This document shows, one piece after another, positions 33,196-44,319 of a stretch of 64,000 bases of DNA. Origin of the DNA: Apricaphanius iberus (Eukaryota > Chordata > Actinopteri > Cyprinodontiformes > Aphaniidae). The first letter of the stretch is position 1. Each line of letters begins with the position of its first letter. Location: contig JAPXFQ010002706.1 in assembly GCA_028564705.1 (NCBI GenBank), forward strand, positions 558,001 through 622,000. The letters are read 5' to 3'. A program made the translations under genes and the position numbers. The notes beneath the pieces were generated by a model that worked only from the letters and a program-made list of their open reading frames with translations, was not told the origin of the DNA and made no database searches.

Positions 33196-34219
33196 TTAAA
33201 GTAGATCTGGCATGAAATTCCCCGCGACTTTTGGGCCCTTTTTAGCCACATTAAATGTACCTTAATACTATATCAAAGGATCGCTCGCCGTAATTCAGCC
33301 TTGTTGTAGAATTGTAGGTGTGACGAGGTGGCCCTTCTGTGAGCATTAGCACAGAACGACCGGGTTTCGGTGGGCGGGGCCTAGGCTATGCGCTTCTGTG
33401 GTCCATGAGCCTCTAACTACTGCATCTAACATTGACACATATGCATTTGCGCACCACAAATTGCCCAAATTCCAATATTATGTATTAAATGTAACTGGGG
33501 TGTTAGTTGTGAAGCTTATTCTGAATGTTAGCTATGAAGCTAATTGTAAAGCGAACAACTCAAACAATGCCACAATGTGTACTAACAGCTGAAGGACATT
33601 ATTGAGGAAATATGCTTACTTGTACAGGGATATTTGCTGGTTCACGGAGAGTTGGTATTGATCCTGGTTGAAGTTTAAAACGATCTGCGAATCCACTGCT
33701 GTATTGTCCCAAGTTGGAAAAACAGCTGTCCGAGAAATGCTTGCCACAAACTATCAAACGCTTCGGCAGTCGGTCGGGCACATTCCCTGCATAAATAAAA
33801 AATTTCAGTGGCTCAGAAGTGGGGAGGACAAAAAGATTTATGTTGTCTTTTGTACACCCAGGTACAGTACAGTTTCAATGCAGTCTGGACTACATGCTGT
33901 CTGTTTGTTTTTTGCCTTTTATTATAGCTCTCGCTGCTCAGGTATGCACCGCAGAGGGAGGGACTTGGAGGTTGTAGGTCGGGGAAGGGGGTAATTGGCT
34001 GGAACTCAACACGTAATATGTAGAATCATGTCGTCATATGCCGAACTGCCAAACAGCCCGATACTGAGTGCTAATTTCACTATGTAGGCAGACATACCCT
34101 GGGATAAAGGAAAGACTAATCAGTAATTTAACCCCTTAGGGGCCATTGGCAGGCTGGAGGAACTAAAAGACATGATCAAAAACCTCAAAAAATCGCATTT
34201 CATGCCATTTCCACTTTAG
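33196..34219. mobile_element. TTAA-bordered element carrying a THAP-domain exon (Kolobok- or P-like)
   Basis: The left end (TTAA at 33196-33199, followed by a block ending in GGCATGAAAT) pairs with the right end (complement of AAATGGCATGAAAT...), closing at about 34216-34219, where the border reads TTAG. The shared terminal block is about 20 bases with mismatches. The minus-strand THAP zinc finger inside fits the transposases of Kolobok and P-type elements, which carry THAP domains. The rest of a transposase is not seen. Confidence 0.5.
33620..33871 (-). pseudogene. THAP zinc-finger exon
   Basis: Eighty-four codons on the minus strand form a complete C2CH pattern: Cys1, Cys6, Cys42, His45 (C-x4-C-x35-C-x2-H), with CTVPGC at the start, VCGKHF in the middle and a SIPTL close to the family's AVPT box. 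It ends in CAA followed by GTAAGC, a good splice donor. No start codon is in frame just upstream; a TGA precedes the first Cys by one codon, so the start may be lost or supplied by another exon. THAP domains bind DNA and occur in host THAP proteins and in P/Kolobok transposases. Confidence 0.75.
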
Positions 34220-34356
34220 ATTAATCTGATGATGATCTGTTGGAAAACAGCAAAAACTACATTTTAAGTTTGTGATAGCTGCAGGAATACAGGCACAGTA
34301 AAGAAAAAAGATATGGTGATATTTATGCTCATTAGAAATGTTTTGTTTGTATAAGA

Positions 34357-34660
34357 GTCAATGGTAAATGGCCTTTGTTTATAGCGCTTTACTTAGTCCC
34401 TACGGACCCAATGCGCTTTAAACTACATTCAGTTATCCGCTCTTTCACACACTGGTGATGGCAGGCTACGTTGTAGCCCCAGCTGCCCTGGGGTGTACTG
34501 ACAGAGGCGAGACTGCCGGACACTGGCGCCACCGGGCCCTCTGACCACCACCAGTAGGCAACAGGTGAAGTGTCTTGCCCAAGGACACAACGACCGAGAC
34601 CCTCTGAGCCGATTGCAAGACGAACACCTAACTCCTCAGCCACGATTGCCCCAATGGCAC
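34357..34660 (-). mobile_element. tRNA-derived SINE, antisense copy
   Basis: The minus strand has a tRNA-like head near 34660-34600 ('cgtggctgaggagttag') and ends with the 'aagcgctata' and 'catttacca' tail in reverse (34360-34400). This is the layout of the plus-strand SINEs at 45672 and 48113, but strongly diverged. A central 'gccaccgggccctctgacc' block differs from them. Confidence 0.6.
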
Positions 34661-34946
34661 AAGAAAATGAAAGAGGGACCTCTATGTTACTATGCTGACC
34701 ATGCAATGTTTTAAATGGAGTAAGAGGAAAAATATATATATTTTTGGTAGACTTCTCCAATAATGCACATCTCCTGAACAAAATTAAAGAATTGCAGAAA
34801 TAAATTTATTTTAAAAAACACACTTTCCTGCACAAAGAATGCCCAAGGGACCATTAAGAGTTAAGGTAGTTAAAAACCTTAACTCTTTTCTCTCTGGAAC
34901 CAGTTCCATGAAAATTCCATGAGGCAAATCTTAGAGAACACATAGA

Positions 34947-36172
34947 GTGTGTCTAAATTCAGGGTCTGGATCCTTCAGATGACTAATTTGAGTCCCAATG
35001 GGTATATATAGTAGTCAGCCACACCCTATTGAATCAGCTTCTGACCGATCATTACATCCTACAGATGATTTCAGACATAATCAAACAGAAGTTTCACAGG
35101 TTCTGTCATAAGTGTAACACCAGATAATAACAAGAGTTGTCATAAGTTAAGATGAGATGTTTACATACAATTGGTTCTTGTTTGTACATTAGAATCAGAA
35201 CAGCTAACTAAGAGCTGAGTAAGACAATTAAACATTTCTTAAAGTCCTAGCATTAATAATAAAATTTTCTGTCACATTACCTATCCCATAATTCTTTTCG
35301 GCAGAGAGCTTAAACAGTTTGAAATAAAGGTGGACGAAGCGAGCGGTATCGAGACGGGGGAGGTGTATGCTTTCAAATGTACCTTTTTTTTTGACTGTCG
35401 GTACAAAAAGTAAAAACTTATAGCTGTTTTTTTTTTTTTAAATACACTGCGATCACTGGCAGTGTTGCTAGAGACATGGATGGAGTGCTGCAGCAGGGAT
35501 CCTTTGCTGGTCGTCTCTGGTTGGGGAGTGAAACATCCGGATGGTCTGCAGAGAGCTTCAGGATGCCTCCTCCTGCTGTCCACCAGGGTTTGCAGAGTTG
35601 CTCAGTGGAAGGCTGTCTCATCTATCAAATTTGTTCTTAAAAATTTAAACAGGGGAAACTGAATCCAATACTTTAATATAAAAATCATGACACACCGGGT
35701 TTTAAATATTAAACCTATTGTTTATTTGCCTTTCAAATAATCCTGCAGTGAAAGAGTATGGTCTGGTTAAGGAAAAATAGAGAACAAAATAACAAGTGCT
35801 AAGGTATGATTTTGCTCATAACAGATGAAAGCATTATTGTATTTAGAATAAATAAAAATATCCAAACTCCCCCTATTTATGGAGTTTTATATATATATAA
35901 TTGTTATATTTAAATATATATAATGTTTTTTTTACTTAACCATTTTACTTGAATAGTTTAATATAATTTTAGAATAACTTACCTGGATATGATTGTCTCT
36001 TAATCTCAGACAGTAAATGCGCAAAGGGTAAGGACGGGAACAGAAAGAAGGGTAGGCTGTCCAAATTCACAGACACTTATTTCCGGCTTTTGCGGTCGTT
36101 GGAGGACCCGTCCTCCTTCAACCGGGTATGAAGGATCCTCAGGAGGATGCAGACCCTGAATTTGGACATACC
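34947..36172. mobile_element. non-autonomous DNA transposon with long similar ends
   Basis: The left end GTGTGTCTAAATTCAGGG (34947) pairs with the reverse complement of the right end (GTATGTCCAAATTCAGGG, from about 36171), continuing with 'tctg.atcc'. CATAGA is found at both flanks (34941-34946, 36173-36178), suggesting a target duplication whose exact length I cannot fix. A second, shorter inverted copy of the end motif at 36058-36070 makes the right end internally palindromic. No transposase; minus-strand frames at 35281-35621 lack domains. Confidence 0.65.
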
Positions 36173-36179
36173 CATAGAT

Positions 36180-38490
36180 GTGTGACTAAAGTTGGACAGT
36201 GCATGTCACCATGGAAACAGAAACAAAAGTGTAGTCTTAATTTGTGCTTGAGGTTGCCTGATATAAAGTCCAGAATCAGAGACATAAGGAGGAGAAAAAT
36301 AGAAGAAATTTAGGTAGGTGTTAAGGGTGAGAGAGAGAGTGGGAGATTATGATGTTAAAAAATAATTATCTGTGTGTGAATGCAGAAAAAAGACTAACAA
36401 AGAGATTTGGTGATAAAGATATGAAGATGAGGATAAAAAGAGCCAATATTACAGTGCACAGCCCTGGCCTCATCGAAGTAAGTGAACAACTTTCTGAGCT
36501 GTGTTCACATTAGATTATGGTTGCCCGATAAAATAACTCTGATCGAGCCAGTGTTACATGACTAAAAAAGCCAACAAATAAGTTGGGGATCCCTTAACAG
36601 CTGCCCAGTGACATACAGTTTATATACAGCTATTGTAGCTCTAGTGCCTTCACTGATATATTTCTTCCTGATTGGGAATAACTAACAGCTTCTATCCAGG
36701 ATGTCTCTTGGATAACGCTGTAATTTGTTCTACGCAGCTCTCTGACCAGCTCTTTTTGCTTGTAGTGTTAAAATTAAGCAACAATTGGTCCAAGCCATTT
36801 GTTGTTGGGATGGTGTGCTTGTCAGCATAGCAGTTGTGGATTTTTGCAGCATGCCTATGACAGTGCTGTCGAAGCAGTCATCGAAGTAGCACTCAAGGCT
36901 GTCCAAGGGTTCCTAGTCCATTTTTTTTTGTGGAGAAATACAATATAATGTTTATTGTTATTAAAGTTTGCTATATTTGGCTCAAATTTATTGGCTTTCT
37001 TTAACCTGAGTTTGTTTCTTTTACCAGTATACTGCCATGTTACTTATACACAACTCTAACAAGATCTTAGCAACTCATTCTCCCCCAATCAGCTGCCCTT
37101 TCCCTTGGTCATTACAAAATATAAAAATTTAAAGCAACAAAACATGTGTGTGTTTTTTGGACATGATCTTGACAAATATGTAAATTGTTTTTTTTTGCTG
37201 GGAACACTAAGAAAGTTCAAACACTGCCTCTGTACAATGGATGCTTCATACAGTTATTAGTCTCTTTTAGTGGGTCATATTGACAATGAAATAATTTTCA
37301 GCTCCACCTATTTTTAAAAATTAACTACATTGGAGTTAGCGGTTCCAACCTATTTTGGACTTTACTCTTGCCTTATCATCTTATTTCCTTTCTCCTGCAA
37401 TGAGACTGCTGACTCTGGGAAGTCATCTGAATCTGACACCTTTGCCTGCTCCCCTCCATGATTCTCACACCCGATCCTTCCCAACTTCTGTCTTCAGCTT
37501 TTCTTTTTCACTTCCATCCCCTTTCTTATTCCTTTCCCTGAGGCTTTCTGGCCAAGCTGATCATTTTGTACGCTCCTGGTTCCCAGGCAAGGTCTTGTCT
37601 ATTTTCATTCTTCTCCGGGAGAACAAGTAATTTAGGAGAGAGAGAGGGAGAGCAGATGACCAATGGCTCCTGACCTTTTCTCCCTCGATTTAACTCCTCG
37701 CTGCCATGCCCACTGAATGTGGCAATCAAGCAAGGCAGAAGTGACACCCTCATCTGAGCATGGTCAGGGCTTACACACAATCACTGTGTCACTTTCCATT
37801 TATATATAAGGCCTTGGGCTAGTGGTAGTGCTCAAATTGCATATAGTGAGAAAGCAGGTGGCCAAGCGATGCAGAGATCAGACTTGCTGAGAATACAGCT
37901 GAAATGTGGATGTGTTTATCTAATGTCTTTTAATACAACAACCAGCTAGTTATCTTTCCCAACCGTGTGTGGACTGGACTGAACGACAGAGTTGTGATGG
38001 TAATAACTTCATGCCAAAAGATTTCTCTACCATTTCACCACTGTAGGATTTAAACATCCATCACAATAGTTTTCCAAATAAAGGTTAAACACTTACGTGA
38101 GACAAAAGAGGGGAAATAAGAACATGTTATTTTCACGGATTGGCTTAATATGAGTCAGCTTCATGACTATTGGCACTGAGCCACTGGGTCATCAAAAGCT
38201 AGTGTGTAATAAAATGAAACACAAAAAGCAGAGGAACATGTTTTGGAACATGAGTTGCCATGTAATAGACTGCCTAAAAAAAGAGGATGAGAGTGGGGGA
38301 ACGTGAAGAGCCACTTAACTTGGGATGATAGCGAGACCGCCACAGTGCATCTGAATAGGTAGTGTCACACCAGGACAGTCTGTTTGTTAGACGATTGAAA
38401 TGATATAGAAACAAAATTTGCAAGGCTTGCATTTTACACATTTGTCATGTAAAAGGAACCAGTTTTAACGCTTATAAATGCAGCAAAGAT
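36180..38490. other. unassigned AT-rich region without recognised gene
   Basis: About 2.3 kb in which I recognise no element end or protein domain. There is a GA-rich patch at 36325-36345, and small frames at 37355-37630 (plus) and 37526-37780 (minus) overlap each other without motifs. Splice-like signals occur by chance density only. A diverged host intron or old repeats are both possible. Confidence 0.4.
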
Positions 38491-38494
38491 CAGA

Positions 38495-38815
38495 TAATAC
38501 AGGTGAAACTATAAAAATTTGAATTCCTTCAAATGTTCATTTATTTCAGCAATTCAACTTAAAAGGTTAAACTAATATATGAAATAGACTCATTTATAAT
38601 TTTGATGATTATGGATTAAAGCTTATAAAAAACAACATTTAAAAAGTTAGAAAATTAGAATATTATGAAAAGGTTACCCATTTTAGTCTTGAAGTGTCAC
38701 TGTCTAATCAGTTAATTAATCCCAAACAACTGGAAAAGGGATCTCGACCGTTTAAATGTTCTGTCAATCTGGTTCAGTAGGAATTATATTCATGGGGAAA
38801 ACTACTGACCTGTGT
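38495..38815 (+). mobile_element. Tc1-like transposon 5' end and start of transposase
   Basis: 'atacaggtgaaactataaaaa' at 38499 and the following AT-rich stretch match the long terminal repeat of a common fish Tc1-like family. The start of its transposase follows, reading MGKTTDL at about 38793-38813. The sequence then changes to L2-type 3' UTR-like text at 38820-38870, so the transposon is truncated. The C-terminal end of what looks like the same family lies at 50000-50455. Confidence 0.65.
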
Positions 38816-39932
38816 TTAATTCAATCATACATACTTTCCAATCAGTTGAAAAGTTTTCTATTTAAGGAATGTAGCGACACACTGTCGCTGTGTTGGGGAT
38901 CTTTGAAAAAGTGGTCTGAGGCTGGAGTTGTTGCATCAATAGCCACCATACAAAGATGGATCCTTCAAATATTTTATTCCTCTTGTCAAGTCGCTCCTGA
39001 ACAACAAACGAAGGAAACGCCTTACATGGAGGGATCAACTGTGTGCAGTGATGGAGAAGGTCACACTTTTCACACCTCCGTTCTTTTTGCCCTCTTCTTC
39101 AAAGTCTCCATTGAAAATCATAAAAAACAATAGATTTTTTAATACATTCATTCCCTGAAGCAAGCTGGATATTCATATTTTCTTCAAACCCAATTCCCTG
39201 CATCAGTTAAATGAAGAAATTACACCAAAAAATGGCAGAGTCTTAAAAAAGCCTCTCCTTTGAGCTTAATCTCGCTTGGTACCGCTCATAGGAACGCTAC
39301 ATTGTTTTGGCCAGGCAGCAGAGCAGAGCTGTAGCTACAAGAAGCTAACAATTAGGTACTCTATAACATGGCAGAAGAAGTTAGGTATTTGTGGAGATAA
39401 CACATCAAAGCTACATTTTATTTACCCACGGAAGAGGAGCTGTAGAAGAAACGGTTGGAATTTGTTATTGGAACACCAATTGGAAAATGAGATGTTTGGT
39501 TAGTGATTTGTTTAATCACTTTACGCACAGTGACGTCATACTTACGGACCTAACGGTGCATTCACACCAAATGCCTCTGAAGCGTCATGAATGTCAGGTC
39601 TACATATAAAGACCATATGGAGAAGAGTGCTGACATGCATCTAGGGGTCCCGCGTCACGTCAGAAGCAGATTTGGGTCTCAAAAAAACACTTTTCTTCAT
39701 AGGCATTTGACGCATGTCAGAAAACACATGCGTAATTTTATTCGGTGCATTTTGGGCATTCATGCATGGCCAGCTTTTTTGTGTGTGCTCCTGAAGTTGA
39801 AAAATCAGAACTTTGGTGTCAATTCGATCAGATGAGATGACCAGTTGAATTAAAGCATAATACTAATTGGAGGGGAAAAAAACAAATAAGGTTTACCTCA
39901 GTAGTGAAGAGGAAAGAGCGCAGTATGGTCAG
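38816..39932. other. mosaic remnants, no intact gene
   Basis: 38820-38875 resembles L2-type 3' UTR. The open frame 38756-39133 joins the Tc1 start to unrelated sequence and is not a gene. 39552-39580 ('gtgcattcacaccaaatgcc') resembles one terminus of a fish DNA transposon without a visible partner. 39900-39932 belongs to the Gypsy RT that continues after the hAT insertion. Confidence 0.4.
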
Positions 39933-39940
39933 GTACACAT

Positions 39941-40650
39941 TAGAGGGTGACACAGGAATCAATTGTCGCTCCCGTCCCATCCCGATCCCAAAAAAATACT
40001 CTCGTCACGTCCCGATTACGTGACAGCCCCCCCCCAAAAAAGTCTTGTCCCGAAAAAATCCTGAGAGAAAGACTCCCGTCCCGACCCAAATTCCTTGGAT
40101 TAGTAATTTACCTCCTATGGAGCTCGCTCCCCCGCCCCCTTTAAACCATAGCGTAGCACAGTATCAAAGATAATCTATTTAGCTTTATCCGCCATCTTTA
40201 ACCATATCCGGCATTCTCGTTGTTTGGCCCCCTTACCACGTCATGAATGGACTCGATTCGTCTGACTACCAAACTATTAAGATACACGCATTTTCAGTCG
40301 GTTATCATTTGCTTACCAGTTTATCCAGGTGGTGTAGCAACAACATAGCAGTTTCAGTTTTGGTGCGTGCAGTGTAGTAGACCCGATGTAGTAGACCCGA
40401 TGTAGTAGACCACACACATTGGCACCGCATCGCAGCGTCATTTTTTAAAGCTTATTCCCTAATATCTGACAAGATGAATGTAAAAAATATATATATATAT
40501 ATATATAATTTCCGGTTTCCCGTCTGATCCCGTGGATTATTTCCTGTCCCGTCCCGATCACATTACCAACAGTGAAATTGACTCCCGTCCGGCGGGAATC
40601 CTCCAGGACTCTCGTTACCCGTGGGAATCCCGAAAAATTGTCACCCTATA
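39941..40650. mobile_element. hAT MITE with perfect 8-bp target duplication
   Basis: The 710-bp element starts TAGAGGGTGACA and ends with the complement of TATAGGGTGACA. GTACACAT occurs exactly on both sides (39933-39940, 40651-40658). The subterminal regions are rich in 'cccgtcccgatcc'-type repeats in both orientations. It contains a small tandem repeat of a 15-base 'gatgtagtagaccc' type unit (40372-40412) and an AT run (40487-40508). Eight-base duplications are typical of hAT. It interrupts a Gypsy RT remnant, so it is the younger insertion. Confidence 0.85.
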
Positions 40651-40805
40651 GTACACATTTGTGGCAATTACAAGATTATTGTAAATCAGGCCATGCAGCT
40701 TGACAATTATCCTCTTCGAATTGAAGATCTGTTTTCTACTCTGGTGGGAGGACAGACATTCACAAAGCTAGATATGAGCCATGCGTATCAGCAGCTCTAG
40801 TCTGC
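40651..40805 (+). pseudogene. Gypsy RT fragment, interrupted by the hAT MITE
   Basis: Downstream of the MITE the plus strand reads CGNYKIIVNQAMQLDNYPL and, after a frame change, IEDLFSTLVGGQTFTKLDMSHAYQQL, then TAG. This is the first part of a Gypsy RT palm. The catalytic box is not present. Removing one duplication copy and the MITE brings the 39900-39932 sequence in front of it, as expected. Confidence 0.75.
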
Positions 40806-40884
40806 TTGTTACACATATTGCTCCAAGCAATATGTGTTGGGATTCTGTGTCAGAGGGCTGGAGGCATGTTTTGTTTGTGTAGGG

Positions 40885-41480
40885 GAATTTATCAATTAAA
40901 ATTAATTAATTAATTGATAATTGTCATGATCGATCTGGTTATGTTAGGATTTTTACTAATAATTGTAAATTAGTAGTTAATTATCCTTTAAACCATTTAA
41001 TCGGGGCACCATTCTAGCCTCTGGGCTAGAAAAAAAATATTATATATAATCAAAAGGGAATTATCAACAAGTAATCTCACTTATAATGATTAATTATTGG
41101 TGATTACACCAGAAAGATCCTATCTGAAGGAAATGAATTCTTTGCAATAATTCACACACACACTCAGAATAAAAGAAACCAGAGATTTGATTCAATTTAC
41201 CGAATTTATTCTAAAAACACAACTAAAATAAAAAAATAAAAACACTACTTATACCAAACGGTTCTGTCAAGACTACCGTATACCTGAGTAATATGGGGGC
41301 CAGCGATGAGGTCACTTAGGCACGTCACGTGGGGCCTCCTACTGACGTCGTACGTGCAGCTCGTCGAGAAGAAGGGGGGGAGGTTTTATAACTTATTGTT
41401 TGAACGGAGCAAGAGGCCGATGGTTTCTTTCTAACAAAGAAACCTTGTGGCTCTTATCAGTCAGTTAGCTTCTGCTAATA
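40885..41480 (-). mobile_element. LTR-like repeat, copy 2 (antisense to copy 1)
   Basis: The reverse complement follows the same motif order as 17340-18010, including a TTATAAAACCTCCCCCC promoter-like block (near 41372-41390), a 'ctttctgg' block, the ggtgcccc/ttaaa junction and 'ataaccagat'. A palindromic AT stretch lies at 40888-40922. No internal retroelement coding sequence adjoins it, so a solo LTR is possible. Confidence 0.5.
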
Positions 41481-41863
41481 AAGACTCTGGTTGGGAAATA
41501 TGGAAGAAAAGGGGTTTAAAAATGTCCTTTGCGTGCTGCGCGTTCCTGACAGGCACTCCACGGGTGCTGACCCAAAATGCCTATGACACCAACACTTACT
41601 GCACTTACTATCAAACTAACGGAGAGGAACCAAAACTTTTACAGACTAACAATTCTGCTCACTAATAAAAGACAAAACATACAGGAAACTCACAGTCAAC
41701 AAGTACAAAAACTCACAAATTTACCTGTAAGTAGAAACAAAGCACAGAGGAATCACAGAGCGCTCAAGTTTGAGTCTGAAGTGTGATGGCTGGGGGATTT
41801 CACATCAATAATCATGCGTGCATACATATATAAAGAAAACTTTCTAAACTCTCTCCACCCAGG
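41481..41863. other. unassigned spacer
   Basis: Short overlapping plus-strand frames (41447-41665, 41577-41786) without domains. No element ends recognised. Confidence 0.4.
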
Positions 41864-43990
41864 TCACATAAGATAGAGATAAAAAGGAACACTCTTACTT
41901 CTTTCGAAAGGAGAGGGAGCTCCCAGTTGGGAAAGCGAGATGTTCGGCTCGTCAGCCCTGCGGAGAAAAAACAAAAGGAGGGGAATTAAGCGGTGAATTA
42001 AGATGGAGGAAAAACTCTGTTTTAAAGAGCTCCTCTTCTGTTTGCTGTGTTTGCGCTCTTCCCTCATACTCAAACTGCTTTTTTTTTTCACTCTTCTGCG
42101 CACCTCTGGCCAGCTCATCTCCACCTCAGTTCCATCTGCTATCTCCCTGGCATCAATTACAGCTGCAGTGAATCCATGCTCTCTGAAATCCTGAAGAAAT
42201 TCTGTCAGAGCTGTGACTTCTTTTCTTACTGTCTCCTCTGACACATTTGGGCTCTGCAAGATCTTGCTCACCTTGTTTATCTGGATAAACACATTGAAAC
42301 ATATAATGGTACTTACCAGAAAAGGCCAGCTCTGCATCTCCTGGTAGATGCCTCTTGCTGTTGAGACCACTTCAGCATCTCTCTTTTCGATGGCGTAATC
42401 TGTGAGTTCAGACAAAGCTTTTAATATTTCAGGCATTTGGTAGCGAACAGCTTTCACGGCTTCTCTGCGACACTCCCATCTGGTAGTGGACAGCGCCTTC
42501 ACAGACAAGTCTTTCAGATGCTTTCAGAGAATGGCCCAGCGGTTAACTGAGGAGCTAAATAAAGTGTACAGCCTTTGTAAAAAACCAAAGAAACTGATAG
42601 ACCTCACAGATGATTTGGCTGCATCTCCTACAAAAAGGTTTAGTGTGTGACTCCCACAAGGAACAAATAGTGCCTTGTTGTTAAGTTCCAGCACTCTCCT
42701 TTGAACTCCTTGCTTTTAACCCAGCATGTTGCTCCCATTGTCGTAAGCCTGACCACAACAGTTGGGGAGATCCAATCCCAGAGTATCAAGGTGGCCTAGA
42801 AATAAATCACACAGGCCCTTTCCTGTGGTGTCAGATGCCAGAAGAAATCCAACAAAGTGCTCATGATTAGAAACACCCTTTGAGGGCTCACAATTTACAA
42901 TTCGCAGCACTACCGAGAGTTGCTCGTTGTGACTGAGGTATGGGATGCAGTCCATTATTATAGCATAATATTTTGTCATCACTGCGTTAATTATACACTG
43001 AGCCACAAGGGAGATAAGCTCATTCTGAATGTGGCTGCTTAGGTAGGTGTCACTTATCTCTTTTACCCGAACTCTCCTCAAATGCTCCTGCATAATGGGG
43101 TCAAACTTTCCCATAAGTTGTACTTGTCCATGAAAATTGCCATTGCCAGACCCATACAACTTGCAAGATTATGTTCTGCTAGGTGGTTCACAATGGCTAG
43201 TAATCTTCAAGACCTCTTTCCAGTGATTGACTTCAAGAGAAATTAGGCTTTGTTTCACCTGATCTATTGCTGTACCTGCCTTCAGCCTCTGAGATAAAGT
43301 TAGCCAGTTCTCCATATTATCTATGTGTTCAGCAGATCTTTCATGCTGTTTTAAGTGTGCTGCAAGATTCTTCCAAGAATTGAACCCATCCCCACTAAGT
43401 TGCGAACGTTTCTCCTTCTCAGCAAACAACCGGCAACAAAAGCAGAAAGAGGCGTCCTTTCTAACACTGTACACTAGTCAGGATCTATTCTCTCTCTCTC
43501 TCTCATTTGCATCTTGTAGTTGTTACATGTTAATCTGCGTCCCTCTGCATTTTTCGGAAAATTATGTTTTAGTTGAACTGGCCCCCTCTGAACCAATGAA
43601 CAGCATTGATCATCTGTCAGCTCTTTAAGGCCAGGATGCTGGATTATCATCCAGGACACATTGTTTTCTGCTACTTACTTCTTGCTGTTCTTCACACTCA
43701 TTGTCACTTTCTGCATTGGAATCCCTCCTTGAGCAGCTACCGACACTAACCTCTTCTAGCTGATCGTCACATTTATTGTTGTTTTCTCTGCCATCTGAGC
43801 AGCTAGCGACACCTATTAGCTCTTCACTGTTGACAGGGTTAGCAGCCGCGCGAGCACTGCACCGGTGTTGTTGCACATCCGTGGATGGTACATTGAAAAT
43901 TGTTGTCACTTTTGGAAGTGAAGATAAAAGCTTTTCTGAAGCAAGTTGCTTCTTTCTCTTAGAGGAGCCACTAGGATAAGTCCTTTTCAT
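41864..43990 (-). pseudogene. hAT transposase, TTF/ZMYM-like with DUF4371 region, broken
   Basis: On the minus strand an acidic, Ser-rich N-terminus (from ATG at 43990) leads to a TTF-type zinc-finger block (ASFCFCCRLFAEKEKRSQL, HLKQHERSAEH), the DUF4371 core (GKFDPIMQEHLRRVRVKE, YYAIIMDCIPYLSHNEQLSV, CGQAYDNGSNM) and a LFVPCGSHTLNLFVGDAAKSS and LSTTRWECR region. Breaks are TAA after MLG (42716-42718), a TGA near 42523 and frame changes near 43160 and 43470. The C-terminal dimerisation domain is missing. Such proteins cut and paste hAT elements; this one is dead. Confidence 0.85.
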
Positions 43991-44229
43991 GCTTTCTTAC
44001 TGTTTTGCTACTACTTCGAGGAAACTCCAAACGCTCTGAGGAATACGCTCCCACCTCACATTCAGATGCAATCGCATCCTGTTTGTGCATCTGTGTCTTA
44101 AAGGAATAGTCCATTGTGGCATAAACATGGGGGGGTGTCCAGCCGGGTTGCAATTGTGAATACAGTACTAATTCACAAAGGCCATTCTCCAAAGTGTTTT
44201 TAAAAAAAAGTAAGAAAATATTAATTTGA

Positions 44230-44312
44230 AGTTTAACGGTTTTCAGGGGACCCCAACTTAAGGGGGTTTCCAGGCGGCCGCCTACCTATGCCTAATGGTA
44301 AGTCCGCCATTG
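44230..44312 (-). mobile_element. 5' terminus of the hAT element
   Basis: On the minus strand CAATGGCGGACTTACCATTA starts at 44312 and continues 'ggcggccgcctgg', the usual terminus of this transposase family in fish. The other terminus was not found near 41.8 kb, so the element is 3'-truncated. Confidence 0.6.
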
Positions 44313-44319
44313 GTTGAGT

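Noticed and set aside
36440..37140. Possible host exons with splice-like signals
   Set aside because: No domain, no consistent frame and no flanking exon pattern; signals occur at background density.
38756..39133. 125-codon plus-strand frame
   Set aside because: Begins in a Tc1 transposase start and ends in unrelated remnants; a chimaeric chance frame.
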